A stretch of 64,000 bases of DNA, taken from positions 40,078,513-40,142,512 of the forward strand of contig CAMGYJ010000011.1 in NCBI GenBank assembly GCA_946122785.1, given 5' to 3'. The position numbers and the translations under genes are program-made. Position 1 is the stretch's first letter; each line of letters starts with the position of its first letter. This stretch comes from Linum tenue (Eukaryota; Streptophyta; Magnoliopsida; Malpighiales; Linaceae). Below, in pieces: positions 23,355-33,501 of this stretch. Under the pieces are notes generated by a model. That model worked only from the letters and a program-made list of their open reading frames with translations, did no database searches and had not been told where the DNA came from.

Positions 23355-23870
23355 GAAGAGGAGTCTGCTCTCCGCTAGACTGTATGGAACTATTTGTTAT
23401 TTTGGTGCGCACTATATGAACTTAAAGTAAACCATTAGTTTAGCTTATATGGAAATTTCGCAACTCGTAAAAAATATTCGGCATAATGCCAAAATTCTCT
23501 CAGAGAGTCCACCTGCCTCTGCCCCTGCTCCGAAAGATATTAAAGTAGCTGCTTTACAAGAATCTGACGGCTGCACATGAAGTTAATAGACAAACCTAAC
23601 TTGATACACCATCCAGAAGTAGACCAGCGAGTATGACGCAATCATAAAATCAAACAAGCTCGCTAGCACCAAGCTTCTGCAATAAACAAGTTTGCGAACC
23701 GCAAAATTGACGAGAAAGCCAGACACCACTGGAAATAACCCTCGGGTTCTAATTGAATTAATGAGTAATAGTTGTGTCCCAAAACAAAGCAAGCAAGGCC
23801 TTAAATTGCCAATGCTCAATTAACTGAAAACCATAAGGAAAAGACAATTACTCTAACCAAAAATCACAAT
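23355..23870. other. Spacer between LINE 2 and copia 1
   Basis: No supported gene. A minus-strand stretch (23,819-23,583) reads as a hydrophobic 78-residue ORF without recognised family or splice context, so I do not call it. Part of this spacer may belong to the copia LTR, whose outer boundary I could not fix. Confidence 0.4.
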
Positions 23871-26152
23871 GATGTCAATAAACCTTAAACAAGGATTGCA
23901 ACACACCAAGATTAACGTGGTTTCCCCAATGATGACGATCGTTGAGACTATTCCACGGGAGAACACTCAGAACTCTTATTCACGTTCAGCAACCAAAATT
24001 ACAAAAGCTACAGCCCTTTACTCGAGTATATATCTCGGCCGCCCATACTAACCCTAATCCACGTCAACAATTAACATATTTTATGTATGGCTAATTACAA
24101 TAAGGTACTAAAACCTTTATCTTATAACACCCTCCCTCAAATTTATGCTGCTGACGCAACATCAATTTGTGAGCAAGGAACCAATGACGAGCCGACGCCA
24201 CTGCCTTGGTTAATAGGTCGACAGTCTGATCTTCCGATGTAATGTAGGTAAGCTCGATAATACCATCAGTCACCAGTTGCCGTATATAATGCACGTGAAC
24301 CTCGATGTGCTTAGTACGATCATGTAGAACTGGGTTAGTCGCAATCCGAATGGCGCTTGTGTTGTCCGCATAGAGGCGAATAGGAATGCGACATACCACC
24401 TCAAAATTAGCAAATAAGCGCTGAAGCCACACCAATTCTGAGGTGACTTCACTCATGGATCGATACTCCGCTTCAGTGGAAGACTTAGCCACCCGCTCTT
24501 GTTTCTTGCAGCGCCAGGAAACAAATGAAGAGCCAAATTTCACACACCACCCGGATGTCGATTGGCGAGTATCCAAGCAACCGACATAATCAGCACCCGC
24601 ATAGGCTTCCAGAACAGGGCTGCCCCCAACCGGGAAGAACAAACCCACAGACTGCGTTCCACGCAGATAGCGCATGATACGCTGAACTGCAAGCCAGTGA
24701 GTAGTGCGAGGATCCGACATATATTGACTAACTACCTGAACTGCGTAAGCAATGTCAGGTCTAGTGTGAGTTAGATATATCAAATTCCCCATAATACTGT
24801 GATGTAGCTCACCAGAGGAACGTGTCAACTTCAAATTTTGTTCCATAGGAGTAGCACCAGGAGCACAAGCATCCATCTGCTCCTCTTCTAAGAGATCAAC
24901 AATGTATTTATGCTGGCAAACATGAATACCTGCGGCAGAGCGATCAAATTCCCGGCCCAAAAAATAAGATAATGTCCCCAGTTCCTTGAGATTGAACGCG
25001 TCACGAAGACAGCAGTGAGAGATTGGATGCCTTCCTGATCATTACCGCTGATAATCATATCATCTACATAAATAAGGGGGACAGTAATACCCCGACCCGT
25101 GCGACGTATGAAGAGAGACGGATCATTAGCACTCTGAACAAAACCAGCTCGAAGAACAGTAGCCTGAAACTTCTCAAACCAAGCACGAGGAGCCTGCTTC
25201 AGGCCATAGAGGGACGGCCGAAGACGATAAACCATAGACTTACCGCCCTTGGCATAACCTGGAGGATGCTCCATATAGATCGTTTCCTTCAACTCCCCGT
25301 GCAGGAAGGCATTCTTGACATCTAACTGAACCAACGGCCAGTCCTGCATAGCCGCAACGGCAATAAGACTACGCACCATTTGCATTTTAGCAACAGAAGC
25401 AAACGTTTCCGCGTAGTCTACTCCAAACTGTTGTTTAAATCCTTGAGCCACAACCCGAGCTTGCTCGCATTCAATCGAGCCATCAGGATGACACTTCAGT
25501 GCATACACCCACTTACTGCCGATAACCGTGTACTCCGGACGTCGTGGCACAAGATCCCAGGTATGTTGCACCTCTAACGCTTGAGTTTCAGTATCCATGG
25601 CTGCTTCCCATCGTGCAAGACCTTGAGCTTCTTTATACGTGGCAGGGACGAAATGGGAAGGGGCTACTGAGTAGGCAACAAAGTCCGAATGGCTGGCAGG
25701 GGGTTGTCCCTTATTAGCCCGATTAGACCATCTCAGAGGAGGAACCTCCGTAGCCTCAGAAGTAGAAGAACCCGACGTGGACTGCGAGGAAGAGGAGGAA
25801 GCCGAGGTGGTCATGGAGGGCGACGAGGACATGGAGTGAGAGGAAGAACCCGAGGAATCCATGGAGTGAGTGGAGGATGACGAATCAGACGTGGACTTCA
25901 ACAAGCTTGTATGGGGTGGCGTAGGAGTAGGGTCCATATCAGTCGGGTCGGGCGAAGCTGGAGCTGTTGGGAATGAAGGTAATGGTGCCAAGAAATCGCA
26001 CAGTGAGGTTTCAATAGATGTGTCCGAAGCATAATATGGGTTGTGTTCTAAAAACACAACATGACATGAGATGCGAAAACGACGAGCAACAACATCATAG
26101 CAAGCGTAGCCCTTATCTTTGTCAATGTATCCGACAAACACACACTTGACAA
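23870..26152 (-). mobile_element. 5'-truncated Ty1/copia retrotransposon (copia 1)
   Basis: On the minus strand, pol is followed by a purine tract (TTTGAGGGAGGG) and a sequence starting TGTTATAAG at 24,129, taken as the 3' LTR start. The LTR's outer end, near 23,870, is a guess. The left part of the element is missing: coding sequence begins abruptly at about 26,152 inside the C-terminal integrase region, right next to the conserved 3' flank of hevein/barwin-like copy 3. No gag, protease, integrase core or 5' LTR is present. Confidence 0.75.
24091..26152 (-). pseudogene. Copia 1 pol remnant (integrase end, RT, RNase H)
   Basis: The 5' end reads KCVFVGYIDKDKGYACYD and SCHVVFLEHN, the integrase C-terminus. 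Then comes a Ser/Thr-rich linker of about 130 residues. The RT follows, with [67 protein letters not shown] and YVDD (about 25,060-25,071). A frameshift near 24,985 moves the rest into another frame, which carries IDLLEEEQM-like linker sequence and the RNase H (STEAEYRSMSEVTSELVWL, LYADNTSAIRIATNPVLHDRTKHIE), ending at 24,091. Truncation and frameshift make it non-functional. Confidence 0.88.
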
Positions 26153-26164
26153 AGTTGCGGATCT

Positions 26165-26265
26165 CTCTAGAGGAATCTCCCTAGGATCATTCTTAATTTA
26201 ACGTATATTCTCAAAAATCAACCTCCTTTCATTCGAACATTGTACATAGAGGTGTGAACCGAAAA
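26165..26265 (-). repeat. Conserved 3' flank of copy 3 unit
   Basis: Read on the minus strand, GGTTCACACCTCT, an ATTGTTCGAA-like segment, a GAGG-core and GATCCTAGGGAGATTCCTC match the flanks at 1-84 and 10,790-10,890. The similarity stops at GAGAGATC, where copia 1 coding sequence begins. Confidence 0.6.
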
Positions 26266-26322
26266 TCTTTTGTTTAATTTCCAGAAGTCAGAAGCGTAAA
26301 TCAGTCAAATCAACACCATGAA

Positions 26323-26340
26323 CCCCCCCCCCCCCCCCCC
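26323..26340. repeat. 18-base poly-C tract
   Basis: A run of 18 C followed by GGGG lies just downstream of copy 3. The equivalent position after copy 1 (near 10,715-10,730) reads CTGGGGAAACTTCAGGG, so the homopolymer grew from a short G-rich stretch. Length in the assembly may be unreliable. Confidence 0.7.
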
Positions 26341-26388
26341 GGGGTTAAAACACTTATACAGCATGGTACGTACATGTAGTTGTGCGAG

Positions 26389-27530
26389 TTAATTGTCGAT
26401 GCAGTGCACATGTTTGTAGCTAATTGAAAGGTGGCCTCGTGCATTTCCATTCCCACTTGTATCGAGTTGTTGAAAAACTTCATAGGGAAATACAAAACTT
26501 GTATTGCGACAGTTTTGTTTATCAATAATTATCACCATTGCTTGTTTCCCGTTTTCGAGATTAGTCACCTGTATAACCACAAAAAAAATTGTGCAATTGT
26601 TAGAGTTATTCTCTATGCGTGAGAAATACCAAATTGAAACAAAAGAAAAGTAAGTGAGTTTATAAAGTCATTTCCCCCTTGCTTTTTACCGTTAATTAGT
26701 TAATTAATTTTGGGATAACTAATTGATTATTTGATTGTTATGAAACGAATCAACCTTTCAGGAGGGTGTCGTTTCCACAATATAAATCTTATTGTAGTTA
26801 AATTTGTTAGTCGTTCAACAAAACTACGATGATAAAACCACTCACCAAAAAATTCAATTCCAATTTTAACAACTTTGATTGGTCGATGTTGTTGGTCATC
26901 CAAACTTCCATCGATTGCTCCAAAATCGTACAATCTCCAGATTTATTACAGCATCAAAATACACACAGATGAAAGCAGTATGAATTGAATTATACCTGCA
27001 GGCACTGACCGGGAACAATGGTGGCCGAAACATGAGTTGACGATGCCGATGACGACGGTCCGCATATGGCCGCGGCAGCACAGTCAGTCATGAACCCGAA
27101 TATCAACGGCGCGCAAATTACTTGGCGAAACGTGATTCATGCTTAGGTTGCGGTTGTAGGTGGCAAGTAGAACGTAGTCATCATGTTCCTGATAACGACG
27201 ACTACGGCCAGTAGCAGCATCAAGCGTAGCATTATTGAAAATTCGCGATTGCATGCTGCTTTGCTTTGCTTGGCCAGGTTGACGACACAAGTCATCGTAG
27301 CAATGACAAGGATCTACGAAGTTCCCCTGATGGTCACGACAAGTCGTGCAGTAAAGATCGCCGCCTCCACAATAATGGGACCAACTACAACAGCGTTTTG
27401 CTGCTTGGTCACAGTCGGAGCAGTCAGCGTAAGGCTGGCATGCTTTGCATGTATGATCGTCCAGTTCGGCAGCAGCAGCGCCCAGAATTACTACTATTAC
27501 TACTACAACAATAATGAAAAATGGCTTCAT
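26389..27530 (-). pseudogene. Hevein/barwin-like copy 3, 4-bp duplication in exon 1
   Basis: Exon 1 is 27,530-26,996 and exon 2 is 26,568-26,389 (intron 427 bp, GT and ATACAG boundaries). The signal peptide is followed by TCKACQPYADCSDC and the hevein-like RCCSWSHYCGGGDLYC, then a barwin-like part. At 27,083-27,090 the plus strand reads GTCAGTCA, a tandem duplication of 4 bp that shifts the frame after RVHD to a TGA at 27,086-27,084. Exon 1 is 535 bp; minus 4 it is 531, restoring phase 0 with exon 2, which supports an insertion. Exon 2 is intact, keeping KQNC, DTSGNGNARGHLSISY and the final HCIDN. As it stands the frame gives 148 residues ending before the ICGP site. Confidence 0.78.
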
Positions 27531-27590
27531 CGATCTTAATTTCTCTGTTTACGGTGTGGCTTTTTTTTTTTTGTGTGTGTGTTGTATGTA

Positions 27591-28020
27591 CGACGTGCAT
27601 GATGATTAACTTGCTTCTATTTGTAATGGAACTTCCGCATCTGTTTAACTTGTCTTGCTTCTTTGGGTTCTTAATTAATTAATGGGTCATGTGGAGCTTT
27701 CGATAAGAAGATCAGCTGCAATTTATCTTAGCGAAAAGCCCGAGAAATGTATTGATCAGCTGGAAGGAGAATGTGCCGGGAAAACCACGTAACTCTGCCT
27801 AGCGCTAGAGACTATGTTTCTAATAACGACGTGCATGATTAATTACTTGCTTCTATTTATAATGCAACTTTCGCATTAGTTTCATTTATCTTGCTTCTGT
27901 TGGGTTATTATTTAATTAATGGGTCAATTTGGAGATATCAGTTTGGAGCAATCGATAAGATGACAAGCTGGAAGGAGCCTGTACCGGGAAAACAACGACG
28001 TGTGAATCTGAATTCTGAAT
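27591..28020 (-). promoter_or_regulatory. Tandemly duplicated promoter of copy 3
   Basis: CGACGTGCATGAT begins two copies at 27,591 and 27,827, a 236-bp period. Each contains a CTTGCTTCTATTTRTAATG segment and an AATTAATGGGTCA segment. The distal copy, read on the minus strand, has an intact TATAAATAG (about 27,861-27,853). In the proximal copy the equivalent is TACAAATAG (about 27,626-27,618), a T-to-C change in the TATA core. The proximal copy is at the spacing used in copies 1 and 2. Confidence 0.65.
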
Positions 28021-28159
28021 ACTAGCTACTCCCTTCGGTGGTAAACTACAAGAAATTAAGCCAAAATTAATTAATTGGCCAGAATAAGAAAGCTACGACG
28101 TACACACTTGAAAGACTTCAAGACTACATGCAAACCGGCTTTTAGAAGCTAAGCATACA

Positions 28160-28440
28160 TGTTACAGTAAGTGATTTATTTTGCCAGAGTGAATGAGCCG
28201 TGAGAACGTTTGAGTGGCAGCTGTGTGTTTCAATTTTACGTGAGATTTTGACGGGCGTGACAATGTCAAGCAGTAGCCGTGAAATTTCTTGGGATAGTGA
28301 GAACTGCTCTTTGCATCTCAGGGGACATCTCACGGCCGTGAGATTTTCCTGAGGAATGAAGCACTGCTTTTTACATCTCACTTGAGTATTTTACGGTCGT
28401 GAGATTACCAGTATAAGGTGTCAGATTTCCAGTAGGAGAC
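28160..28440. repeat. Cluster of CACGGCCGTG-type palindromes (cluster A)
   Basis: A perfect 18-bp palindrome, ATCTCACGGCCGTGAGAT, lies at 28,327-28,344. Related half-sites and imperfect copies (AGCCGTGAGAAC, ACGGGCGTGAC, AGCCGTGAAAT, TTTTACGGTCGTGAGATTAC) occur between 28,188 and 28,410. It begins where similarity to the copy 3 promoter ends. Confidence 0.75.
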
Positions 28441-28585
28441 TTTCACCTGGTGAACTATCCCCTGTACTTATTATAATGGTGTTTCAAACAGAATGGAATT
28501 TTTTCCAGACTTCAAACTTATGAAAAAGATGATTCATAATGTTCTCTAAAGGTTGACACGAGCATTATATAGATCCATTCACAAT

Positions 28586-29120
28586 GTTCTCTAGTAACCG
28601 TACATCATATCAGATGAGATACCCTGTTAACAAAAAGTAAAAAGCAGTCAAAGCGTCACATTTGTCTAATAAAACAAGCATCCATAACACGATTAAAACT
28701 ATCTAATTAATGCTTAAGTTTAGCTGCATGTAGCCCACACCGGTGCATCATCATATTCTAATTGGAAAACATACAAGCACAAACGCAAACACACATAGCT
28801 AAGTACTAAGGACTTTGGTTGGCTCATCTTCACTGCCCATCTTCCTCGTCATTGTTCTCTAGTAACCGTACATCATATCATATGAGATACCCTGTTAATA
28901 AAAGTAAAAAGCAGTCAAAGCTTCACATTTGTCTAATAAAACAAGCATCCATGACATGATTAAATCTGTCTAATTAATGCTTAAGTTTAGCTGCATGTAG
29001 CCCACACCGATGCATCATCATATTCTAATTGGAAAACATACAAGCACAAACGCAAACACACATAGCTAAGTACTAAGGACTTTGGTTGGCTCATCTTCAC
29101 TGCCCATCTTCCTCGTCAGT
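28586..29120. repeat. 268-bp tandem duplication
   Basis: Two adjacent copies start with GTTCTCTAGTAACCGTACAT at 28,586 and 28,854 and differ by a few substitutions and indels. The unit includes the downstream end of the acidic ORF on the minus strand (the stretch complementary to CTCATCTTCACTGCCCATCT), so the 3' end of that gene was duplicated. Confidence 0.85.
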
Positions 29121-29377
29121 GTTCTCATCCTCGTCATTGTTTTCCTGGATTTGCTCATCTTCATTGACCTCGCTAGAGTCACTGCCCTCTTCCTCATTGG
29201 TCCCTTTGTCCTCTTGATTTCTTTCCTTGTTTTGTTCATCGCCATTTCCCTCGTCATCCTCTTCACTGCCCTCTTCCTCATTGGTCCCTTTCTCCTCTTG
29301 ATTTCTTTCCTTGTTTTGGTCATCTTCATTGCCCTCGTCATCCTCTTCACTTCCCTCTACCTCATTGGTGTCATTGT

Positions 29378-30767
29378 TGATAACATCGGATTTGCACATG
29401 TTTGCACCCTCGTTTCTTGATCATTTTGGCTTGAGTTTCTGCTTTCTTGGACTATTTTATGCTAGGTTGTCTTCCTTTTTCACATTTCATGTCCTAGCAT
29501 GTAAATTGAAGCATAGGCGCAAGTTTCAAGTCAATCAGAGATCATTTGGCAATTCGGGAGAAGAAACACGAGCATGACCTGAGGAATAATGGACTTGTAC
29601 CTCATATTATGGACAAATAATCATGGAATTTTGTTATGAAAAGAAAGAGGACGAGACTACGAGCATCTGGGATCAATCGGCGACTGATTCGGAGTCCGGA
29701 CGAGGGAGAAACGAAGCATTAAACAGATGCTGAGCAAGCCACACGGGCAAGCCTAAAAACCCACACGGCCGTGTGACATGGCCATGTGGCCGTGTGGAAA
29801 TCACCGACCCTTCACACGGGCAGCTGGGAAAGCCACACGGCCGTGTGGCCTGGCCGCGTGATCGGGAATTTCTGGTTAAAACCTGATTTTCAGCAAAAGG
29901 AAAGGGGAGAGCTGGGTTTTTGGTTCCCAAACACCCAAGGGACGAACCCTAGAGAGAGAGAGCGACTTGGGAACTTTTTTGGAGCAATTTTGGAGGATTT
30001 CTTCGCCATTAAAGCTCGGGAATCAAGCTTGGAGATGGAGATTGAAGATCTAGATCAGATTTCTGCAGTCTCTCTCTTCTCTATGGAGTAACTTCCCTTC
30101 ACTTAGGTTTTGAGGAACCCTAGTTCCATGTGTTGGATCTTTCTTGTATGAAGTTTTGGATGCTATATTGTTTGATTATAATCGATTGAGGCATGATTTA
30201 TTGAGTCAATTGAATCTTGATCAAATTCTCTTGATTTCTGCTTTAACCTATGATAGATAGAATCTGATTAGGTTAAGAGAGCTTCCTTGATTGATAGTGG
30301 TGAATTGGTTGTGCAAAAGTCAATCAATTCACTGCTTTGTACTAGAATCCAATTCCGGTAGTGGAGGTCTGTGTGAATCGCCTTAGCAGTCTATCCCGGT
30401 GAAGGCTAGTCGCCTGCCGGGTATTTTGTCTGAGAGGGCTTGGTCAGCTTAAGAGATTCCAAGCTAATTTAGGATCTTCCGCAGTTTAATCAACAGTAGA
30501 TCAACCAAAGGTAATTGCAACTTGGACCTAATTGAGGAGCTAGGGGGACTCATGCCTAAGTGAGTTCCCAACTTGTAATTTGTAGAGTAGTCAGTAGAGT
30601 AGTTTATAAATCAATCCTTAATCTAGTTTGCTAGATAATGAACTGAAGCTGAGTGATAGTAACTCTAGAGACCCGTGAATTCGATATTTATTACTTGTGC
30701 CACTATACTGCTGTCCCTTTCATTGGTTACACTTGGCCATTGTTAGGTGTTGTGTTTTAGCGTGTCA
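29378..30767 (+). repeat. Left LTR
   Basis: 1,390 bp. It carries a CACACGGCCGTGTG palindrome near 29,762-29,776 and a perfect 18-bp one, GCCACACGGCCGTGTGGC, at 29,832-29,849. The segment from about 30,100 on is almost identical to the right LTR. Confidence 0.9.
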
Positions 30768-32109
30768 AGTTTTTGGCGCCATTAGGTTTGCATTTCTTTC
30801 TCTATTTCTCCTCGGTTGAGTCAGTTTTGTTATTTGATTTTAGAGTCAATAACTCAACCTTTGTGAGATTTTGTGTGGTGTTTGTGTTCTGATTACTCTC
30901 TCTTCCTGGTATGCACCGCCTGACCCGTCCATCATCATTCACCCTTGATCTGGTAATTTCGTTCTACCCTCCTTATCTTTCCTCCATTGAGGACAATGTC
31001 GTGCTTTAAGTGTTGGGGGGTGTTCGATTATGTATGCGGGTGAATGTTTGGCTGTTTGTGTGCTTGGAGCCTAGTCCACTGTCCAAATTTTTAAATTTGA
31101 GGGCTCCAAGTACGTGTTTCCTTGCAAATTGCCTGCTCAGTATGCTCTGAATCGACAGTCTCTATAGTAATGTGCAACCTAGGGAGGTAGTGTAGCACTA
31201 TGGAGGATATTGAAGTATAGGATTTTTCCTATCTAGCTCTCTGTTGTGCCAGTTGATTTTGTGACTTAGTGGAGCTAAGACCGTTGAATTCATGTGGTAA
31301 TGGTGACTCTGTTTGGATTGTGTTATGGACTCGTGTATCGAACAGGGTGCTCATATGGAAAATGGGAAGCAGTTGGTCCTCCATGTCAAAATCATTAAAT
31401 CTTAAACATGGGGTAAGCCCAACGTGTGCGGCACCGTTCATTGCACAAAATCGGGTTTTAGAAGAGATTTTAGTGATCCTTAGTGGGGTAATCCTACAAG
31501 GTGAAGCTAAGCTGTCTCTAGTACAAGTAAAACTTCCACCCGTTGAACGGTTTGCCTACATGAGGATGTGTTTTTAAGGACACGGATAGAGCTTCCGACC
31601 CCCCTTAATTTCATTGACCCTCCACAAGAGTTGAGGAAAAGGAGTTAAAAGAAGTACTCTGGCGAGCGCCAGATGTACAAAAATTGCTCTTGCTCGACTA
31701 AGGGTCGACCGTGCAAAAGATTGCAGTTGGAACCCCCGCCAAGTGAATGAAGAAAAAAAGAGAAAAAGAAATGTAAATGAAAGTGCAAAAAGGGGTTCCA
31801 ACGATGAAATGAAGTGACAGAGCACCCAGGTACAACGAGTCCTTGGTTGTTAATGGTGTGAGTCCCTTTTTCCATGAACTGGCTGTCTTACTTCCACTTC
31901 TTCTCATGATCCTGGCTTGAGTCTAGTACTCGCATTGAAAGAGATAGGGGACGTCTTAGAAGACAAGTTGACCTCGTAAGCTGCTATATGATCTAGGAAA
32001 TCCTCTACCGACGATTGGGATTTTTTTGTTGCTATAGAGGTCTGGAGAGCTGCATTGGTTTGAGTTAGGTTTGCTTGGGGACAAGCAAACGGTTAAGTGT
32101 GGGGGAATT

Positions 32110-33501
32110 TGATAACATCGGATTTGCAAATGTTTGCACCCTCGTTTCTTGATCATTTTGGCTTGAGTTTCTGCTTTCTTGGACTATTTTATGCTAGGTT
32201 GTGTTCTTTTGTCACATTTCATGTCCTAGCATGTAAATTGAAGCATAGGCGCAAGTTTCAAGTCAATCAGAGATCATTTGTCAATTCGGGAGAAGAAACA
32301 CGAGCATGACCTGAGGAATAATGGACTTATACCTCATATTATGGACAAATAATAATGGAATTTTGTCATGAAAATAAATAGGACGAGACTACGAGCGTCT
32401 GGGATCAAACGGCGACTGATTCGGAGTCCGGACGAGGGAGAAACGAAGCATTAAACAGAGGCTGAACAAGCCACACGGGCAAGCCTAAAAACCCACACGG
32501 TCGTGTGACCTGGCCATGTGGCCGTGTGGAAATCACCGAGCCTTCACACGGGCAGCTGGGAAAGCCACATGGCCGTGTGGCTTGGCCACGTGATCGGGAA
32601 TTTCTGGTTAAAACCCGATTTTCAGCAAAAGGAAAGGGGAGAGCTGGGTTTTTGGTTCCCAAACACCCAAGGGACGAACCCTAGAGAGAGAGAGAGCGAC
32701 TTGGGAACTTTTTTGGAGCTATTTTGGAGGATTTCATCGCCATTGAAGCTCGGGAATCAAGCTTGGAGATGGAGATTGAAGATCTAGATCAGATTTCTGC
32801 AGCCTCTCTCTTCTCTATGGAGTAACTTCCCTTCACTTAGGTTTTGAGGAACCCTAGTTCCATGTGTTAGGATCTTTCTTGTATGAAGTTTTGGATGCTA
32901 TATTGTTTGATTATAATCGATTGAGGCATGATTTATTGAGTCAATTGAATCTTGATCAAATTCTCTTGATTTCTGCTTTAACCTATGATAGATAGAATCT
33001 GATTAGGTTAAGAGAGCTTCCTTGATTGATAGTGGTGAATTGGTTGTGCAAAAGTCAATCAATTCACTGCTTTGTACTAGAATCCAATTCCGGTAGTGGA
33101 GGTCTGTGTGAATCGCCTTAGCAGTCTATCCCGGTGAAGGCTAGTCGCCTGCCGGGTATTTTGTCTGAGAGGGCTTGGTCAGCTTAAGAGATTCCAAGCT
33201 AATTTAGGATCTTCCGCAGTTTAATCAACAGTAGATCAACCAAAGTAATTGCAACTTGGACCTAATTGAGGAGCTAGGGGGACTCATGCCTAAGTGAGTT
33301 CCCAACTTGTAATTTGTAGAGTAGTCAGTAGAGTACTTTATAAATCAATCCTTAATCTAGTTTGCTAGATAATGAACTGAAGCTGAGTAATAGTAACTCT
33401 AGAGACCCGTGGATTCGATATTTATTACTTGTGCCACTATACCACAGTCCCTTTCATTGGTTTCACTTGGCCATTGTTAGGTGTTGTGTTTTAGCGTGTC
33501 A
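32110..33501 (+). repeat. Right LTR
   Basis: 1,392 bp. Differences from the left LTR are concentrated at CG positions in the palindromes (ACACGGTCGTGTG, CCACATGGCCGTGTGG), as expected from C-to-T change at methylated sites. Confidence 0.9.

Larger units (their letters stand above)
29378..33501 (+). mobile_element. Non-autonomous LTR retrotransposon (gypsy-like), 5-bp TSD
   Basis: Two direct repeats, 29,378-30,767 and 32,110-33,501, both begin TGATAACATCGG and end TTTTAGCGTGTCA. The 5-bp repeat ATTGT flanks the whole (29,373-29,377 and 33,502-33,506). After the left LTR comes TTTTTGGCGCC, like the tRNA-Asp-type primer site of Athila/Tat elements, though the match fades after GGCGCC. Before the right LTR is a purine-rich AAGTGTGGGGGAA. 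The 1,342-bp interior has no coding domain, only the TTGAGGACAATGTCGTGC-type leader seen in gypsy elements. The LTRs are nearly identical, so the insertion is recent. It lies inside the acidic tail of the gene above. Confidence 0.92.

Noticed and set aside
23583..23819. Minus-strand 78-codon hydrophobic ORF
   Set aside because: No family, promoter or splice context; probably LTR or spacer sequence.
29082..29420. Hydrophobic 112-codon plus-strand ORF resembling a membrane protein
   Set aside because: It is the complement of GAA/GAT-rich acidic repeats on the minus strand; the hydrophobicity is a codon artefact.
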